Assembly (NCBI RefSeq): GCF_900106555.1
Contig: NZ_FNOE01000004.1
Location: 93,085 to 157,084 of the forward strand
Direction: 5' to 3'
Origin: Nitrosomonas oligotropha
GTDB lineage: Bacteria; Pseudomonadota; Gammaproteobacteria; Burkholderiales; Nitrosomonadaceae
DNA: 64,000 bases
The notes under the pieces are model-generated. The model ran no database searches, was not told where the DNA came from, and was given only the letters and a program-made list of their open reading frames with translations. This document shows positions 1-8,869 of this stretch, piece after piece. A program made the translations under genes and the position numbers. How positions within the stretch are numbered: the stretch's first letter is position 1; each line of letters opens with the position of its first letter.

Positions 1-583
1 ACTCACCGCTAACCAGCAACAAATCACATTTGGTGCGAAGCAAGTCAGCCGCATGAGCTTTATCCGAAGCCAGACGCTGATCGCACAAATACATGGCTTT
101 AGAATAATCTTGCTGTTTAATGGCCTTGTATATTTCCGCAAATGCCTCTTTTTTTGTCCAAATTTTGGCTAACCGTGAACGCAAGCTCGCTTCCGTGACC
201 GGTTTCAGCAAATAAGCATCCGGCTGATATTCCGCAGTCCCGGTAACCGCTTCCATGGTTTTTTCCGCAGTGATCATGAGCCAAAGGCAAGAAGGCCCGA
301 CAAGCGATTGATATTTTGCTTCTTCAAGCACTTGCTGGCCATTCTTTCCGGAACCCAGGATAAGATCGCAGAGCACGATGTCAAACGGCACCTTTTTCAA
401 CCAGGCGATCGCTTCATTGCCATTGGTTGCCATATGTATCTTTTTCATTTCAGCGCCGCAACTACTGAGCATATCGCGCAAAATACTGCGCATCTCCATG
501 TAATCATCGACGATCAATACATTTTTCCCTGAAAAATTTAACTCAGTGGCAGGCGTTGAGATGTCTAGCGGATTAATATGCAT
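1..583 (-). CDS. Response regulator with C-terminal helical repeats (3' end lost at window edge)
   Basis: This is the output half of a two-component system: a CheY-like receiver followed by a helical region. I translated the minus strand from the ATG at 583. The receiver shows the acidic pair D26/D27, phospho-acceptor D73 (in VLCDLILG), T105 and K127 (in YLLKPV). Residues after about 135 (KKEAFAEIYKAIKQQDYSKA...) look like TPR-type helices with no DNA-binding domain, so a protein-protein output is more likely than transcription control. The frame is open to position 2, so the C-terminus lies outside the window. The kinase gene ends 26 bp upstream on the same strand, so the two are probably co-transcribed partners. 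The partner and output are unknown. Confidence 0.85.
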   Translation of the reverse strand, partial: MHINPLDISTPATELNFSGKNVLIVDDYMEMRSILRDMLSSCGAEMKKIHMATNGNEAIAWLKKVPFDIVLCDLILGSGKNGQQVLEEAKYQSLVGPSCLWLMITAEKTMEAVTGTAEYQPDAYLLKPVTEASLRSRLAKIWTKKEAFAEIYKAIKQQDYSKAMYLCDQRLASDKAHAADLLRTKCDLLLVSGE

Positions 584-609
584 GATTCAAAAATTAGAAT
601 GAATGATGG

Positions 610-1335
610 TTACGGCAGATGTAGTACGAAGCAGGCGCCTTGCAGTGAGCCGCCGTTCTCCAGGCAAAGATCGCCTTGAACGCCTTGATTACGATGCATT
701 CTTGCCACCATAGCGGAAAAATAAAGCCCCAAACCGGTATTACCGCCATGGAAATCGACGCTCTGCATGACATTACCGTTTCCTTCCAGTAACTCAGGCG
801 GATAGCCATCACCATCATCTTCAACTCGCAACATTAATTGACCATCATGCTCTTCGGCACTGATCAAGATATGATCATTCGTATGACGCATGGCATTATT
901 TAGCGCATTACCGATGACACCGCTGATGAGATCTTCATCAAAATACCAGTACAGCCCAGGATCTACCCGGATTTCCAGATGGATCTGGCGAAATTTAAGC
1001 AACTGCGCATATTGCGCTACAGTCATGCGCAAAAAGTCATCCAAGCAAACGGATTGCGGGTCGAAGGGATATATTTTTTGACCCAGCTTATAGAGTGTCA
1101 GTAATTGAATCAGGCGGTTATTGATGCGTTTCGCTTCATGATTCATTTGTACCAGTTCGGCATGCGTGGAAAGTTCGGCCGCTTCAGCCGATGTCAGCAC
1201 TTTATCCAGACCGCAAATGAGCATGCTGACCGAGTTTTTCATGTCGTGCACGGAAGAAACCAGAAAGTTTGCCATATTGAATACAACCGGGGTGTTGGCT
1301 GTATTCGTCTGCTTCTTATTCGATATTCCTATCAT
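610..1335 (-). CDS. Soluble histidine kinase without a sensor domain
   Basis: A 241-residue histidine kinase core. H30 in SSVHDMKNS is the likely phosphorylated histidine of the dimerisation helix. The ATP site has an N box around residues 143-151 (GNALNNAMRH), a G1 box at 174-177 (DGDG) and a G2 box at 197-203 (GGNTGLG). There is no membrane segment and no PAS or GAF domain, so it must get its input from another protein or sense something inside the cell. The response regulator gene follows 26 bp downstream. The ATG at 1335 is preceded by GGGGAA, which lies in one arm of an inverted repeat (1338-1384), so translation may be controlled. The signal is unknown. Confidence 0.85.
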   Translation of the reverse strand: MIGISNKKQTNTANTPVVFNMANFLVSSVHDMKNSVSMLICGLDKVLTSAEAAELSTHAELVQMNHEAKRINNRLIQLLTLYKLGQKIYPFDPQSVCLDDFLRMTVAQYAQLLKFRQIHLEIRVDPGLYWYFDEDLISGVIGNALNNAMRHTNDHILISAEEHDGQLMLRVEDDGDGYPPELLEGNGNVMQSVDFHGGNTGLGLYFSAMVARMHRNQGVQGDLCLENGGSLQGACFVLHLP

Positions 1336-1337
1336 GT

Positions 1338-1384
1338 GATTCCCCGCATAACATGCGTTTTCGATTCGTTATCAATGGGGAATC
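1338..1384 (-). promoter_or_regulatory. Inverted repeat covering the kinase ribosome binding site
   Basis: GATTCCCC at 1338-1345 and GGGGAATC at 1377-1384 are perfect 8-bp inverted copies with a 31-bp spacer, just upstream of the kinase ATG at 1335. Read on the minus strand, the arm next to the start codon contains the purine-rich GGGGAA that would act as the Shine-Dalgarno site. Pairing of the arms would hide it. An operator for a dimeric regulator is the other reading. The arms are visible in the sequence; the function is inference. Confidence 0.4.
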
Positions 1385-1446
1385 TAACGGCAAATCACTT
1401 TAAACCTGTAGTGTTGAAGCACAATCAGCAAGTTAGGGATAGATTC

Positions 1447-1514
1447 CTAGAGAAACGCTGATTCATTGATTGCACGAGCGAATCACTTCGTTGCATTAAT
1501 CAGCGTTTTCCTAG
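1447..1514. mobile_element. Short internally deleted MITE-like element
   Basis: A 68-bp element bounded by inverted ends: CTAGAGAAACGCTGATTCAT on the left and the complement of CTAGGAAAACGCTGATTAAT on the right. Its first 48 bp match, with about five differences, the reverse complement of 56776-56823, the right end of the 151-bp element at 56673-56823. It therefore looks like an internally deleted member of the same non-coding family. Its right end reaches into the 3' end of the hvfC-like gene and supplies the last codons and the stop. No transposase of matching type was recognised in the window. Confidence 0.65.
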
Positions 1515-2276
1515 AATCACATGGCACTTTCTTAAGTTTTGCAATATTTCGATGCCCCCCTGAATCACAGCATCAGGTTGGGGGTGATTCAGCTCCGCGG
1601 CAATTTGTTGCAGCGCCATCCGTCCCGGCACAGGATCATCGCCGGAAAGCAATTGCAGCAACCGCGCAGTGACTGGGTTGATTTCGATAAAACGCACGTC
1701 AAAACCAGTGTCGCGATAAACAATCAAATGGGTTGGTTTGTCATCGGCTTCCTTGGGTTGAAAAGCCGGACCGATTCTATGCACGGGGAAGCGGTAGCTC
1801 AATGGCCAAGCTAACGGTGAAATAACAGGGACTCCCTCCAACAGATCGCCATCAACATCCATTTTCGTTGCGTCAATTTTTTCGTCCAGCAACGAAAGTG
1901 CTAACTCGACCCACTCATAATGCGCCAGCTCGAGCAGAAAAGGCGGATCATCCGGTTGCGGCTTGCGTTCATGCTCCAGATATTTCAAGAACTCGCGCGG
2001 CATTTCCGGGAACAGCGGTGTATGCGATAGGTGATGGGCGAAATAATCCCGGATCATGGTATGCCAGCGCGCATCCGGCATGATTTGCCGCAATACCGGA
2101 AACGTGTTGGCGATAAAATCCTCCACGTTGTTATAAAACAATTCGCGATAGATTTTCATGCGCCGATCTTCGATCCCATCCGGGCAAGGATTTCTCTCCG
2201 GATCGCGGATATGCGCTGCAAAAGCATACTGCTGCCGCACAAAATCGGGACGATTAGCCGTGTTGTACGTGCTCAT
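1500..2276 (-). CDS. hvfC: HvfC-like DUF2063 protein, partner of the MNIO enzyme
   Basis: A 258-residue protein of the DUF2063 (HvfC/MbnC-like N-terminal) type. In these RiPP systems it helps the MNIO enzyme bind or modify the precursor. The longer open frame upstream is not used: the protein-like sequence starts at ATG 2276 ([20 protein letters not shown]), overlapping the end of the hvfB-like gene by 23 bp, which suggests translational coupling. The N-terminal half carries the typical pattern [11 protein letters not shown]...[13 protein letters not shown] with [12 protein letters not shown] and [10 protein letters not shown]. The last four codons (LGKR) and stop lie inside the MITE at 1447-1514, so the native C-terminus may have been replaced. 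Confidence 0.8.
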   Translation of the reverse strand: MSTYNTANRPDFVRQQYAFAAHIRDPERNPCPDGIEDRRMKIYRELFYNNVEDFIANTFPVLRQIMPDARWHTMIRDYFAHHLSHTPLFPEMPREFLKYLEHERKPQPDDPPFLLELAHYEWVELALSLLDEKIDATKMDVDGDLLEGVPVISPLAWPLSYRFPVHRIGPAFQPKEADDKPTHLIVYRDTGFDVRFIEINPVTARLLQLLSGDDPVPGRMALQQIAAELNHPQPDAVIQGGIEILQNLRKCHVILGKR

Positions 2277-3120
2277 CGGTTTGGTCCTGCCATTTGGATT
2301 GCAGTGTGCGAATGACGTCCACTTCTTGCAGCAGCTCCGCCAGCGGCGGCAAATTAAAATCGCGTTCCAACAAGGTTGGAATAACACCAAAATGTTGATA
2401 TGTTTTTTCGAGTAATTGCCAGACCGGATCGACGACATCCGCGCCATGCGTATCCACAATCAGATCCTCGGCTTCCTGGTAGTGTCCGGCAACATGAACA
2501 TAGCGAATGCGCGATGCGGGTAGCTGTTGCAGAAATTTTTCGGCATCGTAGCGATGGTTGATGCTGTTCACATAAATATTATTAACGTCCAGCAGCAAGT
2601 CGCAATCCGCCTCGTGCAGCACGGCGTTGAGGAAATCAATCTCGTTCATCTCCTGACCTGGCGCCGCATAGTAGGAAACATTCTCCATTGCAATACGCTG
2701 TTCCAGGATATCCTGCACTCGCCGGATGCGCTCCGACACATAGCGCACCGCGTCTGCGGTAAAGGGGATCGGCAGCAGATCGTACAGATGCCCGTCGTCG
2801 CTGCAATAACTCAGATGTTCACTGTAATAGCGGATTTGATGCTCGTGCAGAAAACGCTTCAGCCGTTGCAGAAATGCTTCGTCCAATGGCGACGGCCCGC
2901 CGATCGAAAGCGATAGTCCATGACAAATAAAAGGAAATTTCTCGGTCAGCTCACGAAACTGTTTTCCATACCGTCCGCCGACACCGATCCAGTTTTCCGG
3001 AGCAACTTCCCAGAAATTCACCGGCTGCGTGGTTTGATCCGCCAGCGCACCGAGCAGTGAACGCCGCAGACCCAAACCAGCACCATGAACTGGATAACAC
3101 AGACCGTTCATGGTTTTCAC
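2254..3120 (-). CDS. hvfB: MNIO-family (DUF692) multinuclear iron enzyme, HvfB/BufB-like
   Basis: A 288-residue DUF692 protein. Known members (MbnB, HvfB, BufB) are multinuclear non-haem iron oxidases that rewrite cysteines in precursor peptides. HvfB converts cysteines in EGKCG repeats to copper-binding oxazolone/thioamide groups. Visible hallmarks are [11 protein letters not shown] at the N-terminus, [48 protein letters not shown] and YVHVAGH, which hold the expected His, Glu, Asp and Asn metal ligands of the TIM barrel. The start is GTG at 3120, 3 bp after the precursor stop; an ATG at 3111 is an alternative. It lies between the precursor and partner genes in a tight operon. Confidence 0.88.
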   Translation of the reverse strand: MKTMNGLCYPVHGAGLGLRRSLLGALADQTTQPVNFWEVAPENWIGVGGRYGKQFRELTEKFPFICHGLSLSIGGPSPLDEAFLQRLKRFLHEHQIRYYSEHLSYCSDDGHLYDLLPIPFTADAVRYVSERIRRVQDILEQRIAMENVSYYAAPGQEMNEIDFLNAVLHEADCDLLLDVNNIYVNSINHRYDAEKFLQQLPASRIRYVHVAGHYQEAEDLIVDTHGADVVDPVWQLLEKTYQHFGVIPTLLERDFNLPPLAELLQEVDVIRTLQSKWQDQTDEHVQHG

Positions 3121-3123
3121 GGA

Positions 3124-3462
3124 TTACTTCTTATTCGCTCCACACTTACCTTCACCGCATTTACCTTCTTGCTCGGCCTTCTTGCCCCCGCATTTGCCTT
3201 CCATATTTTGTTTCATTTCTTTTTTACCGCCACACTTACCTTCACCGCACTTGCCTTCCATATCTTGCTTGGTTTCCTTGCCGCCGTCTTGCGCCGGTTT
3301 ATTCGCGCCGTTGGCATCGGCCAATTGCATGTAGCCGCCTGATAATTCATTCATCGCAAATGGGTTGGCAACGGTGTCAGCCGACAGATTGCTGGCCGCC
3401 AAGCTGGTGACTAATGCGGTGCTTAATGCCAGTGAAACGGGTTTCATTAATTTTTTCGACAT
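3124..3462 (-). CDS. hvfA: HvfA/bufferin-type RiPP precursor with five EGKCG repeats
   Basis: A 112-residue exported precursor. Residues 1-28 form a signal peptide (LALSTALVTSLAASNLSA, probable cut after A28). The mature part is rich in Gly, Lys and Cys, with five EGKCG units whose cysteines are C72, C77, C91, C102 and C107. Repeated EGKCG is the known substrate motif of HvfB-type MNIO enzymes, and the products bind copper. The first and last cysteine groups are tandem (EGKCGEGKCG) and the middle one is single. A good ribosome site (GGAGAA, 3471-3476 on the minus strand) precedes ATG 3462. An hvfD/DoxX-type membrane gene, common in these operons, is absent here. Metal buffering in the periplasm is the likely role. 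Confidence 0.88.
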   Translation of the reverse strand: MSKKLMKPVSLALSTALVTSLAASNLSADTVANPFAMNELSGGYMQLADANGANKPAQDGGKETKQDMEGKCGEGKCGGKKEMKQNMEGKCGGKKAEQEGKCGEGKCGANKK

Positions 3463-3735
3463 TGATTATTTTCTCCATAAAAATTGATCGTAACTGCAAA
3501 CACCAATGATAACGCCAAATCGGCGCGAAGTCGCTCGTTTCTCCCGCTCAGTCTGAACGGCGCTCGCCATGCATAACACCACTAGCCGCCAATACCGGCT
3601 AAAAACCAGCACATCCCATTTTTACGCGGCCAGCATCAATCTGGCCTATCTTACTTTTGTTGCCTGCGCCTCTCTGATAAACTCAGCGCTTCGAAAAATA
3701 TTATAAAAATATGCCAGTTAACTAAGGAGCTCCGA

Positions 3736-4455
3736 ATGTTTGACAAACCCAACCAGCTTGTTTTTTACATCAATGCCGCAATCTTTGTCTTTGGTGTATT
3801 GGTTGCACTGCTGACGAAATTCATCGTGATTGCACTGATCGTTGCAGTCTGCGCCGCGTTGCTGATTTACGAGCAAATCAGACAAAACAAACACGCGTTT
3901 TCCATCGCGGATTTAAGAAAAATACTGACGGTGCACGATACTTGCGGGAAAAAAGCGACATTGACGCAAACACAAATGACCACCGCATGTCATGTTGATA
4001 ATTCAGAATACTGGTTTAAAAATATCCGCTCGATCGGCAGCATCAGCAATTTCCGCATCAATAACACCGAGCCAGCTGAACTGCGAAAAGAAAACGACAG
4101 CTATCAAGTCTGCATGAAATTCCCGCCGGAATTAAAAGTCATCAACGGTTCCGATTTAACCCTCACATATCAATGCGAAGGCGCTTTCACACAGAACGAA
4201 GGCATACTCTCCCATGTCGTCGACGATGACACGAAACGATTACGCCTGATCGTTGAATTACCCGAAGGACGCGCCATTTCAACCGCCCGTTTTTTCAGCA
4301 TCCATGACGGCAAAGAAGAAGCTCTGCTACCACCCGTAATCACCGGACAAACCATTGAAGCGGATATCAAAAACCCGAAACGGGGAGTGGAATACTGCCT
4401 GCAGTGGAGCTGGGAAGAAGAAGGCTTGATCAAAAAAGTAAGCTGCATGTTCTAA
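3736..4455 (+). CDS. Two-helix membrane protein of unknown function
   Basis: A 239-residue protein that I do not recognise. Residues 8-48 hold two adjacent hydrophobic segments (LVFYINAAIFVFGVLVALL and FIVIALIVAVCAALLIY). The rest is a soluble, mainly beta-looking domain with several cysteines (CGKK, CHVD, YQC, YCLQW, SCMF), possibly periplasmic with disulphides. AAGGAGCT lies 8 bp before ATG 3736, a strong ribosome site. It stands alone between the divergent hvf operon and murJ. Nothing visible ties it to either neighbour. Confidence 0.65.
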   Translation: MFDKPNQLVFYINAAIFVFGVLVALLTKFIVIALIVAVCAALLIYEQIRQNKHAFSIADLRKILTVHDTCGKKATLTQTQMTTACHVDNSEYWFKNIRSIGSISNFRINNTEPAELRKENDSYQVCMKFPPELKVINGSDLTLTYQCEGAFTQNEGILSHVVDDDTKRLRLIVELPEGRAISTARFFSIHDGKEEALLPPVITGQTIEADIKNPKRGVEYCLQWSWEEEGLIKKVSCMF

Positions 4456-4606
4456 GCGGCCATCAAATCGTCATCCTGCCCGTTTACAGTAACAGGATTG
4501 GATCAGCAGAACGATTACTTGAATTTCCAACCGGGCAGATCGGATTTCTCAATCCAGTCTGCCCAGCTTCTCACCACCGCCTTGATCGCTCAAACATCGC
4601 AAACCA

Positions 4607-6145
4607 TTGAATCTTCTTAAAGCACTCGCTGCGGTCAGCAGCATGACTTTCATATCGCGCATTCTCGGTTTTGTGCGCGATATCATCATCGCGCGGATTT
4701 TTGGCGCGGGTATGGAAACGGATGCTTTCTTTGTCGCATTCCGTATTCCGAATCTGCTGAGGCGGATGTTTGCCGAGGGTGCGTTTTCTCAGGCGTTTGT
4801 GCCGATTCTCGCCGAGTACAAGAACAATCGCACCATTGAAGAAACCCGCGGCCTTATCGATCAAATCACGATGCTGCTAGGCACCATACTGTTTTTCATT
4901 TCGCTGGCCGGTATTTTTGCGGCGCCGCTGATCATTTATGTCAGCGCGCCCGGTTTCTCCGCCGATCCGGATAAATTCCAGCTCACCGTTCAGCTGCTGC
5001 AAATCACCTTTCCGTATATTTTATTTATCTCGTTGGTGGCACTAGCCGGGGGGATTCTCAACACTTACGGCAAATTCAATGTACCCGCCGTTACTCCGGC
5101 GCTGCTGAATATCGCATTTATCGGTTGCGCGGTATGGTTGACGCCGCTCATCGATCCGCCGGTTCTAGCGCTGGCTTGGGCGGTTTTTATCGGTGGCATT
5201 TTGCAGCTGGCGTTTCAAATACCCTATCTGTTGCGGCTCAAACTTATGCCGCGCATCCGCTTCAAAAATCCCGACACCGGTGCGTGGCGTGTGATCAAAC
5301 TGATGGGCCCAGCCATTTTCGGTGTCTCGGTTAGCCAGCTCAGCCTGTTGATCAATACGATTTTTGCCTCGCTGCTGGTTACCGGCAGCGTCTCCTGGCT
5401 GTATTACGCCGACCGGCTGATGGAATTTCCCGCCGGTCTGCTCGGTGTCGCGCTCGGCACCATCCTGCTGCCATCGCTGGCAAAGCATTACAGCAATAAC
5501 AGCAACGACGAATACTCCCGCCTGCTCGATTGGGGTCTGCGCATGACCATGCTGCTGACGCTCCCGGCCGCACTGGCGCTCGCCTTGCTGTCGGTGCCGC
5601 TGATCACCACACTGTTTCACCACGGCGCATTCACCGAACACGACGTATGGATGACGCGCGAAGCGCTGGTCGCATACAGCGTCGGCTTGCTCGGCATCAT
5701 CTTGGTAAAAGTGCTCGCCCCCGGATTCTACGCCCGCCAGAACATCAAAACACCGGTAAAAATCGCCATCATCACGTTAACTGCAACGCAACTGATGAAC
5801 CTCGCCTTCATCGGTTCACTCCAGCATGCCGGATTGGCGCTGGCCATCGGCTTGGGCGCATGTCTCAACGCCGGATTGCTGTTTTACCAATTGCGCAAAC
5901 AGGAAATCTATCAACCACAGCCCGGCTGGCTCATCTTCTGTGTGAAAATATTGCTGGCATTAGCGGCAATGGGTGCTGTGTTATGGTTTGCAGCGGGAAG
6001 CGATGCCTCATGGCTGACCGATTCGACACTGACACGTGCCGGCCGGTTAAGCTGGGTAGTTGCAGCTGGCGCAAGCAGCTATTTTGCCGCGCTCTGGCTG
6101 CTGGGATTCCGCCTGAGAGACTTCACTCAGCGGCAGGCGTTGTAA
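4607..6145 (+). CDS. murJ: Lipid II flippase MurJ
   Basis: A 512-residue MurJ/MviN protein, the inner-membrane flippase that moves lipid II for peptidoglycan assembly. The N-terminus matches the family closely ([33 protein letters not shown], then [33 protein letters not shown]). About 14 hydrophobic segments run to the C-terminus, and the length is normal. The charged sites expected in the central cavity are present (R in SRILGFVRD, the RMFAEGAF segment). The start is TTG at 4607, chosen because the family begins at this point and no ATG is nearby; there is no convincing ribosome site. It appears to be a single-gene unit. Confidence 0.95.
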   Translation: MNLLKALAAVSSMTFISRILGFVRDIIIARIFGAGMETDAFFVAFRIPNLLRRMFAEGAFSQAFVPILAEYKNNRTIEETRGLIDQITMLLGTILFFISLAGIFAAPLIIYVSAPGFSADPDKFQLTVQLLQITFPYILFISLVALAGGILNTYGKFNVPAVTPALLNIAFIGCAVWLTPLIDPPVLALAWAVFIGGILQLAFQIPYLLRLKLMPRIRFKNPDTGAWRVIKLMGPAIFGVSVSQLSLLINTIFASLLVTGSVSWLYYADRLMEFPAGLLGVALGTILLPSLAKHYSNNSNDEYSRLLDWGLRMTMLLTLPAALALALLSVPLITTLFHHGAFTEHDVWMTREALVAYSVGLLGIILVKVLAPGFYARQNIKTPVKIAIITLTATQLMNLAFIGSLQHAGLALAIGLGACLNAGLLFYQLRKQEIYQPQPGWLIFCVKILLALAAMGAVLWFAAGSDASWLTDSTLTRAGRLSWVVAAGASSYFAALWLLGFRLRDFTQRQAL

Positions 6146-6290
6146 TCCGCTTAGCCGATGCAGCCAGCTCTATGGGCTGATGCTAGACTTTGAGAGATTT
6201 GGCACAATTCTTTAATCAACTTTCGCCCCAGTATCGCGCGACAAAATCTACTTCAGTTCAAGCGCATTCAAGTCCATATAAGGGAGCAAC

Positions 6291-8082
6291 ATGATTGCAG
6301 AAGACACAAAGCAAAGCAGCAAAGTCGGTTTAAACTTTCAAGTTGATTCCCGCATCGCCACTTTGCTCAGTCAGGAATACACATCATCCGAACGCGCAAT
6401 AAAAGAGCTGATTGACAACGCCTGGGATGCCGATGCTGAAAATGTTTCAGTAACGCTTCCCAAACCGATGAGTAGCGAACCCATCATTATTCAAGACGAC
6501 GGTAGTGGTATGACGGAAGAGGAGCTACGTCGTCACTATCTATTCATAGCCAGTGATCGGCGCTCACGCCGCGGTGAGCGTACTACAGGAAAAAAATCGA
6601 AGAATCAAAGGGCGCAAAGGTATTGGAAAATTTGCCGGTCTCATGGCCGCATCGGTGATGAGCCTACAAACCCGAGCTCGAGGACGTCGATGCAGTTTCA
6701 TTTTACGCTTGCAAGACTTGGCCAATGTCGAAGACATTGAGCAACTACAAATTGACTTCCAAATTGAACCATGCAATCCCGAACTTCATGGCACTACGAT
6801 TACACTTACCGATTTGCACCAAGGGTTGGTTTACCCAAGTGCCAGTAAACTACGTCAAGTATTGCTACAGGATTATGGACGTCAAGATGACTTTATCATC
6901 ACAATTAATGACAAACAGCTTGATGTTGATGACATATCTGGCTCTTACGTCGAAACCGAACAGGAATTACCTTCTGTAGGCAAAGTCCGTCTCCGATTCT
7001 CATTAAGCGACGGCAAAACCGGCTTACGTCAGCCTGGAATCACTCTTCGCGTTGATGGAAAATCAGTTGGTCGACCAGGATTCTTCGGTTTAGATGAACA
7101 AGACGATTTTCCTAAAAAGCTCTTACGTAAACTATTCGGAGAAGTAGAAGCCAACGGTCTACGCGATCATATCACTGCCGGTTGGGATGCTCCGGTAGAA
7201 AATAGCGAATTATTGAAGATCGTCGAAAGCTTTGTTCAACCAATTCTGCGTGATGCATTTAGTCAGCAATACCGCCGTGAGATACAACTTGCCCAAGCTC
7301 GGTTAAAAAGAAATATTCTTGAGCGTCTAGCTACCTTACCCGAGCATAAACGCAGTTTCGCAGATCGTGCAATCAAGAAAGTGCTCGATAAATATTATGG
7401 TGAGCCTGAAAGCAAGGTTGAACCGATTGTCTATGTGCTACTTGAGGCTTTGGAACGCTCTGATTACCGCCTTCTTCTCGAGCATATCGCTGATGCCAAG
7501 TCGAGTGATGTTGCAGGTATCGCAGATAACCTGAATGAATTTGGCTTAGCTGATATGGCTTTTCTAGTTCAGCAAGCTACCGCTCGGCAAGTTATTCTCG
7601 ATCAGCTTGAAGCGTTGGCACGTGACGACACAACCACAGAGGCGATCTTGCATAAAGCCTTGGAGCGTAACCTCTGGGTGTTGGGAAATGAATACTCCTT
7701 ATTCAGCTCAAACACCACGTTACGACGGCAAATAGAAGTTTTTCTCGGCAAAACCTACACCGGTGCCAAAGCCGATAATCGCCCAGATCTTGTACTGAGT
7801 GAGAATTTGAGTGGCGAATATCTATTAATCGAATTCAAGAAACCAAAACATGAGCTCAATCACGATAACTATGTTCAGGCGATTAGCTACCGTCACGAAT
7901 TGTCCAAGGATCTCAATTCTCAAATTCGAGTGTTGTTGATCGGTGGCAGACGTTCATCAAATTTTCCTACCAGCAATATAGAGCCCCAAGTAGAAACGCG
8001 GCTTTATAATCAAGTAATCTCTACAGCTCGCAAGCAAATTGAATGGCTATTGAGAATGGGTAAAGAGCAAAATGATGGCTGA
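6291..8082 (+). pseudogene. GHKL (MORC/Hsp90-like) ATPase with C-terminal nuclease domain, split by a frameshift
   Basis: One gene read in two frames, 6291-6740 and 6553-8082. Part one has the GHKL ATP site: N box around 37-46 (IKELIDNAWDAD) and D70-G-S-G73. Part two continues with the lid (IKGRKGIGKFAG) and ends with a restriction-like core (RPDLVLS...YLLIEFKKP), the D...ExK pattern. The switch fits a run of seven A at 6590-6596: with six A the frame becomes TGKNRRIKGRKGIGK and the product is about 596 residues. AAGGGAGCAAC precedes ATG 6291. Prokaryotic MORC/MutL-like ATPases fused to nucleases are known from restriction and defence loci, so phage defence is likely. The gene may be dead, phase-variable, made by slippage, or carry a sequencing error. 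Confidence 0.8.
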
Positions 8083-8304
8083 TTCTCCTCTTTTCTCTTA
8101 ATGGCGATCGTGAGCCATGATAAGAATAAACAATTAACGAGTTAATTAGACAATGCGCTACTTAAACTGATTTTGTGTTTGAAATCCCATCTTCTCGCTA
8201 ACACCCCCAAACACCCAAATCACTTGTAATCCCCTCTTGATTGGTTTAACGTCTCGATTGGTAATCGATTAACCCGCTGAACGCGGCAGCAAGGGCGAAA
8301 CGCT

Positions 8305-8796
8305 ATGTTCAATTTAGGTTCCATGCTCAATCTGGGTTCGACCGACCCGGTTATCGGACGGGCGCACACCATCGTGTCCTGCTCGGCTGCGGAGCTTTTC
8401 CAATATATTGGCGCGGGCCTATTCGATAACTATCCCAAGTGGTCTCCGGAAGTGAAAGAGCTGGAGCAAATTACGCCCGGTCCCGTCCAACTCGGAACGG
8501 AAGGGCGGCAGGTGCGGGTTGATCAGGGTCGGCGTTCGGAATCGAAGTTTAAAATTTCCGCCTTTGAACCGGGTCAGCGCATCACATTGGTTGGTGTATC
8601 CGACCCTTTCCGCTGCACTTATGAATTACAGGAAATCAGTCCGGCGCAATCCACCAAATTGACATTTTCTTTTGAGTTGCTGGAAATTCTGGCGATTATG
8701 CGTCCTTTTGAAGGATTGGTGCGGGTTGCCATCAAAGATGGTGCGGGCAGAACAGTACAAAACATCAAGCGCTTGGTTGAGGCGAAGCAATCATGA
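8305..8796 (+). CDS. SRPBCC (START-like) ligand-binding protein
   Basis: A 163-residue SRPBCC-fold protein of the polyketide cyclase/dehydrase or lipid-binding type. The sequence fits the helix-grip fold: an N-terminal strand (GRAHTIVSCSAAELFQYI), a tryptophan-containing helix end (FDNYPKWSPEVKELEQI), a long strand region (SKFKISAFEPGQRITLVGV) and a long C-terminal helix (VAIKDGAGRTVQNIKRLVEA). These proteins hold hydrophobic ligands and sometimes cyclise or aromatise them. The O-methyltransferase gene starts 73 bp downstream on the same strand, so the two probably act on one small aromatic or polyketide-like compound. The substrate is not evident. Confidence 0.75.
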   Translation: MFNLGSMLNLGSTDPVIGRAHTIVSCSAAELFQYIGAGLFDNYPKWSPEVKELEQITPGPVQLGTEGRQVRVDQGRRSESKFKISAFEPGQRITLVGVSDPFRCTYELQEISPAQSTKLTFSFELLEILAIMRPFEGLVRVAIKDGAGRTVQNIKRLVEAKQS

Positions 8797-8869
8797 AAAT
8801 TCCCGCTCGTCCGCAACCGCTTTGGCTGATGATCTTCACTGCAATCCGCTTAATGTCCAAGGAGAACTG

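Noticed and set aside
5530..6180. A 216-codon frame overlapping murJ
   Set aside because: It lies inside the conserved MurJ sequence in another frame and shows no domain.
8083..8304. GGTAATCGATTAACC near-palindrome upstream of the SRPBCC gene
   Set aside because: It is short, imperfect and not repeated, so no operator can be claimed.
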